Positions 25,901-34,514 of a stretch of 56,940 nt of DNA are shown here, piece after piece. Position 1 is the stretch's first letter, and each line of letters starts with the position of its first letter. Both the position numbers and the translations under genes were made by a program. Source of the stretch: Verrucomicrobiales bacterium (lineage in GTDB: Bacteria > Verrucomicrobiota > Verrucomicrobiia > Verrucomicrobiales > DEV007); the NCBI GenBank assembly GCA_002698785.1, contig PAAG01000040.1, positions 1 through 56,940 on the forward strand. The letters run 5' to 3'. The notes below the pieces were generated by a model that did not search any database, was not told the origin of the DNA, and saw only the letters and a program-made list of their open reading frames with translations.

Positions 25901-26721
25901 ACTACGTCTTCCGCAGGCGAATCGGTTGCCTCAGGGGAGTGCGCCTGCGAAAAGTGGGCGAGGCCTTCCACTACGCCATAGGCGCAGGGGGAACTCGCGA
26001 AATAGGAAGAATCGGATGGGACGGCGTTGCACAGTGCCTCTTCAGCATTGGATACAAGTATGCCGTTTACTCCAGCGACCTGGAACATCGAAGAATCGTT
26101 TCCGGAATCTCCGGCAACAACAATCGGAAGTGATTGCCTGTCGAGCCAAGTCCACAACCAAGAGACAGCGTTCCCTTTGTTCGCGCCATTGGGAAGAATG
26201 TCGAGGTCTTTTCTTGATGAGTAGACGACTTGTGCGTTGAGGCCCGCTGCTGCTAAAGCGTTGCGAAGGGCTTCGAGATCGGAGTCATTTTTATTGTGCC
26301 AATACCAGCTGCACTTGTGAGGGTTCTGGCAGGCTTCTGGCTGCATTTCGATTTCTTGAGCGGTAGCCAAGACTATCTCTACGACTTTCTCGAAGCTCCA
26401 GCCTTCGGATAGTGATTCGTGCCAAGCGGAAAGTTGAGAACCATTGTTCCAATCGAACATCTCGGTTCCGACGCCGCAGATCAGGTAATCCGGCTCCGGG
26501 AGGTCGGTAGTTGCGATTAGATTCTTTGCGTCGTCGAGAGCGCGACCTGTATTGTAGGCCAGAATCGGTGGATTCTCACTTTCCTTCAAATTTCCCCAGA
26601 AGCTGGCGAACTCTTTCGCCGTTTCGGGGCCATCGTAGACGGTACCGTCAATGTCGGTTGAAAAAAGAAACATAAATTGATCTATCTGTGCCGTGTTAAC
26701 AGTTACGGATAGAGCCTTCAT
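25897..26721 (-). CDS. spp: Sucrose-6-phosphate phosphatase (HAD-IIB)
   Basis: 274 aa from 26721; an internal ATG at 26673 would give 258 aa and start directly at the catalytic strand, so the true start is uncertain. HAD motifs: STDIDGTVYDG with D23 and D25, AYNTGRAL (motif II), KG in GANKGNAV (motif III) and VVAGDSGNDSSMF (motif IV). This set defines the sucrose-phosphatase-like Cof subfamily. It removes phosphate from sucrose-6-phosphate made by the next gene. First gene of a spp-sps-fruK-ams order; the same four functions form the sucrose operon of halotolerant methanotrophs. Divergent from the Gfo/Idh gene. Confidence 0.88.
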   Translation of the reverse strand: MKALSVTVNTAQIDQFMFLFSTDIDGTVYDGPETAKEFASFWGNLKESENPPILAYNTGRALDDAKNLIATTDLPEPDYLICGVGTEMFDWNNGSQLSAWHESLSEGWSFEKVVEIVLATAQEIEMQPEACQNPHKCSWYWHNKNDSDLEALRNALAAAGLNAQVVYSSRKDLDILPNGANKGNAVSWLWTWLDRQSLPIVVAGDSGNDSSMFQVAGVNGILVSNAEEALCNAVPSDSSYFASSPCAYGVVEGLAHFSQAHSPEATDSPAEDVV

Positions 26722-26824
26722 CCTAGCCGGACCTTTCTCGATTTCCAGAAGAGATTCTGGCAGAGTGCATCTTGTCGATTGATTCTCTCTTGATTGGAAG
26801 GGTTTCTGATTCGTATTTTGAAAT

Positions 26825-27808
26825 ATGGGGGATTACGAAAAGCAATATGGATGGGGATTGATCGGACCAGGGCGTTTTGCCCGGGAGTTTGCTGAAGAAC
26901 TGGGGGATGTCGAGCGCGCACGGCTGGTGGCAGTGGCGTCTCGGAGTCAGGAGAGGGCGGAGAGTTTTGCGAGGGATTTCGGTTTCGAGCGAACCTACAC
27001 CTCCTATGAAGACCTGATTGACGATAGTGATGTGGACATCGTCTACATTGTGCTTCCCCACGTTTTTCATCGGGATGTGGCAGAGAAGGCCCTTGCTGCA
27101 GGAAAAGCTGTCGTCTGTGAGAAACCTCTTACCCCATCTAGCCGCGAGACAGGCGCACTCATTGAGTTCGCGAAGGAGAAGGGAGCATTCCTGATGGAAG
27201 CAATGAAAACCGGTTTCCTGCCCGCCGTTCGACTTGCGAGAGACTGGATCGAGCAGGGTGCTATTGGTGAGGTGCGCCTCGCGAAAGCCGACTTTTGTTT
27301 TCAAGGACCCGACGATCCGTCTGATCGACTGATGAATCCCGAACTCGCCGGGGGAGCCGTGTTGGATGTCGGGATTTATCCACTCTATCTGGTTCGCTTT
27401 CTCCTTGGAGAAGTGGAGAAGGTCTCCAGCTTTGGGGCTTTGGCTTCGACCGGGGTGGAAGATTCAGCAGCTATCCTGACGGCACATACGAGTGGTGCAT
27501 CTTCCGCCCTGACGTGTTCATTTCGAACGGCAGAGCATATGGACGCCGTGATACTAGGAACAGACGGAGAAATTCGCATTCCTACCTTTCATGCCGCAAA
27601 GACGGTTGAGCTGTACAAAGATGGATTTCTTTACGAGCAGGAAGAGTTTCCTGACTGCGGTATGGTTCGGCCCGAAATCGAGGCAGTCATGAGATCGCTC
27701 GATGAGGGAAAGGTTGAAAGTCAGTTACATTCTCACAAAGACACCCTTCGTCTCGCTGAAATTATGGATGAGGTGCGGGATCAACTGGGTGCGAAGCGCC
27801 CCGAGTAA
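26825..27808 (+). CDS. Gfo/Idh/MocA family NAD(P)-dependent oxidoreductase
   Basis: 327 aa, cytosolic. The Rossmann fold opens with YGWGLIGPGRFAREF (about 8-22; G-x-G-x-x-A). VVCEKPLTPSSRE (about 96-108) is the EKP motif carrying the catalytic Lys. The C-terminal alpha/beta domain holds GGAVLDVGIYPL with the conserved Asp and the usual dimer strand. These enzymes oxidise or reduce sugars, inositols or trans-dihydrodiols; the closest pattern is the dihydrodiol/glucose-fructose oxidoreductase group, but the substrate cannot be fixed. Encoded alone, divergent from the sucrose operon with about 100 bp between starts. Confidence 0.9.
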   Translation: MGDYEKQYGWGLIGPGRFAREFAEELGDVERARLVAVASRSQERAESFARDFGFERTYTSYEDLIDDSDVDIVYIVLPHVFHRDVAEKALAAGKAVVCEKPLTPSSRETGALIEFAKEKGAFLMEAMKTGFLPAVRLARDWIEQGAIGEVRLAKADFCFQGPDDPSDRLMNPELAGGAVLDVGIYPLYLVRFLLGEVEKVSSFGALASTGVEDSAAILTAHTSGASSALTCSFRTAEHMDAVILGTDGEIRIPTFHAAKTVELYKDGFLYEQEEFPDCGMVRPEIEAVMRSLDEGKVESQLHSHKDTLRLAEIMDEVRDQLGAKRPE

Positions 27809-27819
27809 CGAAGGCGCCC

Positions 27820-28467
27820 TTATTCGGCGGCGTTGGATTTCACTGAAATGTCGTCAATGTCGACGCCGTCACCAATCACGCGATATACCAGCGTGGGTTT
27901 CTTCACTCCGAAGGTAGGGTGTTCTGCCTTGAGTGGCGCGAACCCATCGATAGTCGCGGTGACGGATGTGCCATCAGTAACCACTTCGAGGGAATACCAT
28001 TTTCCAGTCTCAAATGAGTTCGATGCAGTAGCCAGCACCTCGTTCGGGTCTTCTTTCGGGCGGTCTTTGTCTACGTGCTTCATGATTCGCCAACCTTTCG
28101 GGCTGATGATTACGGAGAAAAGGTGTCCACGTTTTTTCAGTTCTCCTCGAGCAGGGTCAAAACCGAAGTGGAAAGCCTTTGCTCCCTCAGTTAGTCGGAA
28201 TTTCATTTGGTAAGTTGCGTCTGTTGTCTGAACAACTCGACGTGCAGCGGCGGAGTGGTTGTCTTCAGGAATTTCGGCCCCATGGAGTGCTCCTTCCCGG
28301 ATTTCCCAAGCGCCGGTCTGGATCGTCCAGCCTTTCCCGAGTTCTGTTCTTTCGAAGTCGTCCTCGACGAGAGGTTTTTCATCTGCCGCAAAAGCCGTGT
28401 GAAAAAGGATAGCGAAGTATGCGAGTAAGAAGGACAGTTTCGAGAGCCGAATGGGGAAGTTTTTCAT
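27820..28467 (-). CDS. Secreted lectin-like (DUF1080/LamG-type) protein
   Basis: 215 aa from the ATG at 28467; the frame continues upstream to 28602 but only this Met gives a proper signal peptide (Lys/Arg then LSFLLAYFAILFHTAFA, cleavage near AFA-AD). The mature part reads as a beta-sandwich: VEDDFERTELGKGWTIQTG, AWEIREGALHG and the late FGVKKPTLVYRVIGDGVDIDDI pattern of 3-keto-disaccharide hydrolase/DUF1080 or LamG-like folds. These bind or cut carbohydrate outside the cytoplasm. No catalytic residues assigned. Convergent with the oxidoreductase gene (11 bp between stops) and divergent from the kinase. Confidence 0.78.
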   Translation of the reverse strand: MKNFPIRLSKLSFLLAYFAILFHTAFAADEKPLVEDDFERTELGKGWTIQTGAWEIREGALHGAEIPEDNHSAAARRVVQTTDATYQMKFRLTEGAKAFHFGFDPARGELKKRGHLFSVIISPKGWRIMKHVDKDRPKEDPNEVLATASNSFETGKWYSLEVVTDGTSVTATIDGFAPLKAEHPTFGVKKPTLVYRVIGDGVDIDDISVKSNAAE

Positions 28468-28620
28468 TGGAGAAGAATTCTTGATTCGGAATGCCCGGAA
28501 ATCGAGCCCGATTTTTTCCTCTAATGCGGTAAGAAAGGTTGGACAATCAGGGGAGAAAATGAGGAAATGATAGGGCAGTTCTGTAGATCTTATAATACTC
28601 ATGCAATTCTAAAGGCCGAG

Positions 28621-30789
28621 ATGTCCGATCGCTACGAAATCCAGGGAAGACTGGGGCGTGGGGGAATGAGCGCCATCTACCGTGCCTACGACAAGGTCAT
28701 GGGGCGAAAGGTTGCGATCAAGCGCCTCCTGCCCGTCGAGGAAACGCGTCTGAACCAGGAAGCTACGGCAGCGCTGGAGAGGGAAGCCGCAGCTTTGTCC
28801 CGTTTCCAGCACCCCAATGTGGTGACGGTTTATGCGCTTGAGGAGGATGAAGAGGGGCCCTACGTGGTGATGGAACTGATTGAGGGCCAAGACCTCAATT
28901 CTGTAATGAAATCCGGTGCTTTGTCTTACGAGGATTTCAAGGACATCGCAATGCAGTGCCTCGAACCGCTGGTGGCAGCAAATGAGGTGAGTTTGCTTCA
29001 TCGCGACATCAAACCAGCCAATATCATGCTGACCTTGACCTCGTCAGGGAGGTTTCTGGTGAAGATACTCGATTTCGGTCTCGCCAAATTCAGTCAGCAG
29101 CCATCTACCCAGACCCTGGATCAATCTGGATCATTTCTTGGTTCTATCGAATACATCGCTCCCGAGCAGCTTGAGCTGCGACCGCTCGACCAGAGAACCG
29201 ATCTGTACTCCCTGGGGTGTGTGCTCTACTATTCTCTGGCTCAAAAAGGACCCTTTACAGGAGATACACCGGCCCGCACTTCGATGAATCACCTGGAGCA
29301 TAATTGTCGAGACATCCGGGAGATTCGGCCGGACATACCTAAACCTGTGGGAGGCTGGTTGATGAAAATGATCTCTCGCAGCGTGGGAGACCGACCTGCC
29401 AATGCAAGTGAAGCTCTCGCTACGCTTAGGGCTGCGATCGATGGGCAAGAGGCGGAAGAAGAGATTCCTGTCGCGAAGCTGGCCGATCCAGTGCCAGAGG
29501 CTCCGCCGAAAGCCGTGCCGGCACCACCGGATACGAGCGAGCAAAAATCTACTTCGGGACTGAGGCCGCATCGTAATCCAGCGAGTAGCACCAGACACAG
29601 TGGGCCTATCGCCGGTGGGCAGAACCCCATTTCCTCCGGTCCGCAGATTCCGATCATGTCTAACACGGCGAGACAGAAGGTTGTGCTTCGAACCGCGACT
29701 GGTGAGATTAAGCCAGCCCCTCGTACAGGACAAAATTCGCCAAGCAGAGATTCTTCGAGGCCGGTGACGCGGAAAGCTCCTTCTCGCCCGGTTAAGAAAA
29801 CCGACGGGGAGGATGACGTTCGCCCTTGGTATAAAAATCGCACGCTGTGGATCGGTGCGGGTTCTTCCTTGCTCCTGCTGGTTTTGCTAGGGGTAATTTT
29901 TTCTGGTGGTGATGATAAGGAACCGGAAGCTCTACCTGAGGAAATTGAACCGAAAGTGGTAGAAGAGGTCCCGCTGCCTCTGCCCAAGAGCCTTCCGGCA
30001 GATATGGGATGGGCAGCTCCGTATTCGCTATCGACGGAGGCGGGTCTCGTCGCCCGAGTTGTCGCTGAAGAGGGAACCTTGGCGAGGGACTATCAGTCTC
30101 CTGCAGAACCGGGTTCTCCCATTGCTCTGTGGGTGAACCTGAAAAAGCAAACGATGCCAGCTTCTTTATCCAGAGATTTTACAGACGAGTTCGGAAAATA
30201 TCTGCCGAATTTTGCTTTGTACGGCCCTGAGGAGATTCCGAATCTTAAGAAAGAGATTGCTGCTGCCGACCTTTCCAATCTCTCCTTTTTAGGAACGCGT
30301 TCGGGGAGTATCAGCGCGACCAATGGCGTCAGTGTGGTAGGGATGGTTCGGCTGAGAGCGGGAGCAGGAAAATTTCTGCAGTTAATGTCGACGGAACAGA
30401 GGGACAGGTGGCTTACATTCTCCGTCGACGTTTCGGGCCAGGTTATCGCGACTCTTCGTCTGGATCCCGATACAAAAGATCCGAGAGTCAGTGCCGTGTG
30501 GTCGGATGGAAATTTCGGGGTATTCGGCTATTCGTGGAATGCGAACGAAGGAAAGCACGTTCTCACTACCCGGGAAGAGGGCGATTCCAAAGTCTATCAG
30601 TTTACTGAACCTGCCGAAGGAGAGCTTATTCCATTCAATCGATTTACGATCGGAAAGAGGGGGTGGACTGACGACTTTGTCGACGAGCAGGTTGCTTCGA
30701 TCGGAGAGGTTGCGGTATACAATCGCCCGATTGCAGCTGAAGACCTTGAGAAGTTAGTTGTCGAAATGGCAGCTCAGTATTTCGACTGA
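28621..30789 (+). CDS. Transmembrane Ser/Thr protein kinase with lectin-like extracytoplasmic domain
   Basis: 722 aa from the ATG at 28621, chosen because the kinase fold starts immediately ([16 protein letters not shown]); upstream in-frame Met at 28567 adds nothing recognisable. Complete Hanks-type kinase: glycine loop GRGGMS 12-17, catalytic Lys K34 in [12 protein letters not shown] with D129, DFG with D151, APEQ after SIEYI. A Pro/Ser/Arg-rich linker (about 285-400) leads to one membrane helix (about 411-431) and a roughly 290-residue exported domain that resembles a concanavalin/LamG-type lectin (late [16 protein letters not shown] motif). Likely a receptor kinase reading an envelope or periplasmic cue. 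Encoded alone. Confidence 0.9.
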   Translation: MSDRYEIQGRLGRGGMSAIYRAYDKVMGRKVAIKRLLPVEETRLNQEATAALEREAAALSRFQHPNVVTVYALEEDEEGPYVVMELIEGQDLNSVMKSGALSYEDFKDIAMQCLEPLVAANEVSLLHRDIKPANIMLTLTSSGRFLVKILDFGLAKFSQQPSTQTLDQSGSFLGSIEYIAPEQLELRPLDQRTDLYSLGCVLYYSLAQKGPFTGDTPARTSMNHLEHNCRDIREIRPDIPKPVGGWLMKMISRSVGDRPANASEALATLRAAIDGQEAEEEIPVAKLADPVPEAPPKAVPAPPDTSEQKSTSGLRPHRNPASSTRHSGPIAGGQNPISSGPQIPIMSNTARQKVVLRTATGEIKPAPRTGQNSPSRDSSRPVTRKAPSRPVKKTDGEDDVRPWYKNRTLWIGAGSSLLLLVLLGVIFSGGDDKEPEALPEEIEPKVVEEVPLPLPKSLPADMGWAAPYSLSTEAGLVARVVAEEGTLARDYQSPAEPGSPIALWVNLKKQTMPASLSRDFTDEFGKYLPNFALYGPEEIPNLKKEIAAADLSNLSFLGTRSGSISATNGVSVVGMVRLRAGAGKFLQLMSTEQRDRWLTFSVDVSGQVIATLRLDPDTKDPRVSAVWSDGNFGVFGYSWNANEGKHVLTTREEGDSKVYQFTEPAEGELIPFNRFTIGKRGWTDDFVDEQVASIGEVAVYNRPIAAEDLEKLVVEMAAQYFD

Positions 30790-30793
30790 GAAT

Positions 30794-32821
30794 TCAGGGG
30801 CGAGCAGACGCTCCTCGAGAGGTGTTGCGACTTTGCCTTGCGCGTTTGGTTGCTTTGCTGGCAGCGTTGGGTCGAGATGAACGGGCCGGATTGCGAGAAG
30901 CGGCTCCCTTACGAAACACGTGTCCCGGTCCAGATCGGTGGGCTGCCACCGAGCGGGAGACGGGGCGGAAGTCTTCTTGCGGGGAAGGGCTCTCGATGGA
31001 CGTTTCCGGGGCAGGGGCAACAGGTGCGAGAACCTCGCGTGGAGAGGGGTAAGAAGGCATCCTGCCCTCGACACTGTGACGGGTAGTCTTCTTCACACGG
31101 CTCTTGGTGATGTGCGTATCGAGTCTCGACTGACCGAATTTCCTGACCGGACGGCTTTCTGATTTTATTTTTCGAATCTTCGAAACTGCCGCAGAGAGGG
31201 CGATGACTGCGGACTGGCCGCCCGGGTGAGTAATGTAAACCACCTCGGTCGTTTCGATCTCTTCTTCGATCTGTTCCTCCACTTCCTCGACTGCTTCCAC
31301 AGTCTCCAATACTTCCTCGGGCGTGCCTTCTTCCTCTACAATCGCAGTGGAAGGTGTTTCGGGCTCGATGGATTCGGTTGTGACAGCTTCCGCAGGCTCT
31401 TCCGGGCTCACTTGCGTTTCGGCTGGTGCCGACGGGGCTGGTTCTACAGAAGCTGGGCGTGGTTGGACTGGCTGAGTGTATCCAGTTCTCCGTTGGTTGT
31501 GGATTTCTGCGAGCAGGGCAAGGCCGGGAACTCCGACGGGAAGTCGTTCTTCCACTGAGGGGCGGTGAAGGATTTCGGTTTTCGATTTTGAATGAATTCG
31601 ATAATCGATACCTGCCCACTGAATGCGGTTCTGTGTCCAGGTGCTAATGAGCAGAATCCAGTGCAGGAACATCCAGATGGGGGTGAGCATGTGCTCCAGC
31701 CAGCATGCGGCAAATAGCTTGCTGCGGATTCCGTTTTCCGGAAACAGAGAAAGGTAGACTTGCTGTCGAGCCAATGCCCGAAACTGATCGATGACGTAGG
31801 CAACTGCGATCGGAATCCATGCCCAGAAATATCCGTAGATCAGGGCGGTGAGGATCGACATGGCTCCGATGATGTAGAATCCGAGAACAAAGTTTGTCCC
31901 GGTATACAGGATGGGGCTGAAAAATTTTACTTGAGTGTATTGGCGCTTGGTAAACTCGAAGAAGCCTTTCCAGTCGAAGTCGATCATGGTAGGCATGATC
32001 AGCGACCGGACAAACGCGATTTTGTTCCCCGCCTTTCGAGCTGCTTTTGACAAACGAAGGTCGTCGTTCAATGAGCCTTTGAATAGGTTGGGAACGTCCA
32101 ACTCGAGGAAAAGGTCGTGAGTGATCGCCATGGATCCGCCCCATAAGACATTTGTGAGTTCGCTGCCTCCCTGCGTTGTGATGGATCCATTGATGACGCT
32201 GGCCAATTGATTGGGGAGGGTAGGGCGTTTGGGAACGAGCCAGCGGTAGGTCGTTGAGAGTCGATGGCTGCCGTGATTGATTGGGGCGACGAGCCGATCC
32301 AACCAATCTCTTTTGCAATGAATGTCGGCATCTGCGAAAGCCACAATGCGATCGGAATCCTTTAACATGCCGAATGCGGCTCGCTGGTTGTGCACTTTCT
32401 GTCCTTCTGACTTCGATGTGCCAGCGCAGACCAGCGTGACCGATTTGAGAGGAGAATCAGGATTCGGGTGGTGCCAGGTCGATGGTTCCTCGGGAAGGTC
32501 GAACTGGTCCCTGAGCCAGGTCGAAACTGGGTCGTTCCAGGACTCAAAGCAGACAATCACCCGATACTCGGGATACTCCTGAGCGAAGAGTGCGTCGAAG
32601 AAGCGTGGTGTTGATTGGAGGTCGAAGCCTTTGACTGGCACGATCAAGGCGACCGGCAAGTGTGTGGCAGGTTTTTTTCTTAACTTTCGGTCCTGAGCTC
32701 GCCGTGCAATGAAGAATCCAAGCACACGAAACGCTGCGATCAGGATCAAAATCAGCCAGAGTCCCCACAAGATGAACAGGATACGTTCACCGATAGGGAA
32801 GTTTAAGAAGCGGTCGATCAT
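30794..32821 (-). CDS. Membrane GT2/GT21-type glycosyltransferase with long acidic-basic tail
   Basis: 675 aa. One N-terminal membrane helix (about 14-39), then a GT-A domain: ALIVPVKGFD, the D-x-D motif FADADIHC (about 161-168), later SLNDDLRLS and a KRQYTQVKFF motif (in the Q-x-x-R-W position), then four or so hydrophobic segments to about residue 392. This is the layout of ceramide glucosyltransferase-like and hopanoid HpnI-type enzymes, so a lipid acceptor is likely. Unusually, residues about 430-675 form a low-complexity tail: Pro/Ala-rich, then strongly acidic (about 494-532, many EE pairs), then a basic Ser/Arg/Lys-rich end. The tail may be a cytoplasmic binding platform. Divergent from the ABC ATPase gene. 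Confidence 0.82.
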   Translation of the reverse strand: MIDRFLNFPIGERILFILWGLWLILILIAAFRVLGFFIARRAQDRKLRKKPATHLPVALIVPVKGFDLQSTPRFFDALFAQEYPEYRVIVCFESWNDPVSTWLRDQFDLPEEPSTWHHPNPDSPLKSVTLVCAGTSKSEGQKVHNQRAAFGMLKDSDRIVAFADADIHCKRDWLDRLVAPINHGSHRLSTTYRWLVPKRPTLPNQLASVINGSITTQGGSELTNVLWGGSMAITHDLFLELDVPNLFKGSLNDDLRLSKAARKAGNKIAFVRSLIMPTMIDFDWKGFFEFTKRQYTQVKFFSPILYTGTNFVLGFYIIGAMSILTALIYGYFWAWIPIAVAYVIDQFRALARQQVYLSLFPENGIRSKLFAACWLEHMLTPIWMFLHWILLISTWTQNRIQWAGIDYRIHSKSKTEILHRPSVEERLPVGVPGLALLAEIHNQRRTGYTQPVQPRPASVEPAPSAPAETQVSPEEPAEAVTTESIEPETPSTAIVEEEGTPEEVLETVEAVEEVEEQIEEEIETTEVVYITHPGGQSAVIALSAAVSKIRKIKSESRPVRKFGQSRLDTHITKSRVKKTTRHSVEGRMPSYPSPREVLAPVAPAPETSIESPSPQEDFRPVSRSVAAHRSGPGHVFRKGAASRNPARSSRPNAASKATKRARQSRNTSRGASARP

Positions 32822-32881
32822 TTACCCCGTGCAAAATGTATTTGGCCAGCTAGACTTCAAGCGTTATTGCAATTGAGCAAC

Positions 32882-33580
32882 ATGAAAGTTGTTGAAACCC
32901 GAAATCTCAAGAAGACTTATCATTTTGGTGACACCGAGGTGAACGCCCTGGGAGGGGTGGACTTTGATATTGAGGAACGGGAATTCGTTGCGGTGTGGGG
33001 CCCGTCGGGATCTGGGAAATCAACTTTGTGTAATCTCATTGGTTTGATTGATGCTCCGACTTCCGGGGAAGTGGTGGTCAATGGCGAGGCTGCGTCGGGT
33101 TTGGTCGACGGTAAGAGAAGCGAACTCAGGAACTCGGCGATTGGATTTGTTTTTCAGAATTTTAATCTTATCCCCGTTTTGACGGCGCTGGAGAATGTGA
33201 TGCTGCCTCTCCAGATTAGCGGTGCGTCCCGTTCCGAAGCAAAGGATAAGGCTGCGATGTTGTTGGGAGAAGTCGATCTGGGTGATCGAATGGATCACCG
33301 ACCGCAGAAGATGAGTGGTGGACAGCAGCAGCGGGTCGCGATTGCTCGAGCTTTGGTTACAGACCCTGTCCTCGTCATTGCTGACGAGCCGACGGCAAAT
33401 CTCGATACGAAGAATGCGAATTTGATCATCGATTTGATGCGTCGTATCAATAATGAACGGAGTGCAGCTTTTGTATTTTCCACTCACGACGATCGTTTGC
33501 TCGATCGTGTGGACCGCAGAGTGCACCTGCAGGATGGCAAAATCATTGAGGACGAAAGATTGACGGAGGGGCAAAATTAA
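32882..33580 (+). CDS. LolD/MacB-type ABC transporter ATP-binding protein (no permease nearby)
   Basis: 232 aa from the ATG at 32882 (a TTG at 32867 in frame is possible). Single ABC ATPase: Walker A GPSGSGKS (about 39-46), Q-loop [19 protein letters not shown], signature [17 protein letters not shown], Walker [15 protein letters not shown]-loop FSTHDD. The sequence belongs to the MacB/LolD group, which power lipoprotein release or efflux permeases with a MacB-type partner. No permease gene is adjacent: the ECF sigma gene follows after 93 bp. Either the partner is elsewhere or the module was split. Confidence 0.9.
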   Translation: MKVVETRNLKKTYHFGDTEVNALGGVDFDIEEREFVAVWGPSGSGKSTLCNLIGLIDAPTSGEVVVNGEAASGLVDGKRSELRNSAIGFVFQNFNLIPVLTALENVMLPLQISGASRSEAKDKAAMLLGEVDLGDRMDHRPQKMSGGQQQRVAIARALVTDPVLVIADEPTANLDTKNANLIIDLMRRINNERSAAFVFSTHDDRLLDRVDRRVHLQDGKIIEDERLTEGQN

Positions 33581-33673
33581 AGTGGAGAGGGCAAAATTGA
33601 TTGTGGATTCGTTGAAAGGCTCTCGATTTCTCGCGGTAGATGAGTATTGTTGCACCTCACGTACTTCTTTGAA

Positions 33674-34381
33674 ATGAGCAGTTCGACAACCGAAGTCAAA
33701 GCGCTGAAGCATGCCGACGACCTGGCATTGGTCGATCGGGCGATTTCGGGTGATGGCGAAGCTGTGAAAGGCTTCCTGGAAGAGTATCAGCCGATGCTGG
33801 AGCGGGTGATGATGTCCCGAGGGATCGAGAAAGTCCACGCTCAGGACCTGGTTGCGGATGTGATCGCCGAGTGTTTCGGGGCGGGCAAGAAGGGCCAGAC
33901 TCGGCCTCTGCTGGAGAAATTTGAGGGAAGATCTTCTCTTTCTACCTGGATGATTCGGATCACCTGGAACCGTTGGCTCGATCTGAAGCGGCGAGACAAA
34001 TTCCGCGGTGAGTTGCCTGCTTACGAGGACGATGACGAGCGGGCAGGTGACCGCTTCGACCGTGTGGCTGGTGAAGTTGCGGAAGAGGAGTTGCTCGATC
34101 AGGATCTATCGGAATTGATGGGAAAGGCCATCAAGGAGGCGTTTGATTCTCTAGAGCCGGAGGTTCTGCTGATGCTGAAGCTTTCGTATCTTCACGGAAT
34201 TAGCCAGACCGCGATCGCCCGTATGTGGCAATGTGATCAGACTCGAGTCAGCCGTGCGCTTACTTCTGCGAGAGAGCAAATCGCCTCTGTGACGATGAGG
34301 GCAATTCAAGAGTCGGACTCCGGGCTTTCCCTCGAATGGGAGGATTTCCAGCGTTTGTGCGCTGCTGGTTTGGATCTCTGA
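33674..34381 (+). CDS. ECF-type RNA polymerase sigma factor
   Basis: 235 aa from the ATG at 33674 (a TTG at 33647 in frame is less likely). Region 2: AQDLVADVIAECFGAG and STWMIRITWNRWLDLKRR, with the core-binding and -10 recognition helices. Region 4: LMLKLSYLHGISQTAIARMWQCDQTRVSRAL helix-turn-helix (about 160-195; LMLKLSYLHGISQTAIARMW then QCDQTRVSRAL). Between them an acidic stretch (YEDDDERAGDRFD). An extra 25 residues follow region 4. No anti-sigma gene is adjacent. The closest anti-sigma-like small protein in the window is at 52115, far away, and cannot be paired on this evidence. Confidence 0.88.
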   Translation: MSSSTTEVKALKHADDLALVDRAISGDGEAVKGFLEEYQPMLERVMMSRGIEKVHAQDLVADVIAECFGAGKKGQTRPLLEKFEGRSSLSTWMIRITWNRWLDLKRRDKFRGELPAYEDDDERAGDRFDRVAGEVAEEELLDQDLSELMGKAIKEAFDSLEPEVLLMLKLSYLHGISQTAIARMWQCDQTRVSRALTSAREQIASVTMRAIQESDSGLSLEWEDFQRLCAAGLDL

Positions 34382-34444
34382 TTCTCGCAATTTCGATAAA
34401 TAAATAGAAATTGTGGTAATTTGACTTGTATTTGAGTCGAAGAG

Positions 34445-34460
34445 TTGCGAAATTTCGCAA
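34445..34460. promoter_or_regulatory. 16-bp perfect palindrome upstream of the SGNH gene
   Basis: TTGCGAAATTTCGCAA, perfectly symmetric, 54 bp before the ATG at 34515 in an AT-rich intergenic region. A half-site-like CGCAATTTCGATAAA lies at 34386. It looks like a dimeric repressor or activator site for the SGNH hydrolase gene. No nearby regulator gene identifies the protein. Confidence 0.45.
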
Positions 34461-34514
34461 ACGTAAGAGTCTTGGTTTGTGCGAGGCTTTACGGAATCTG
34501 AATCAGACGGAGAT

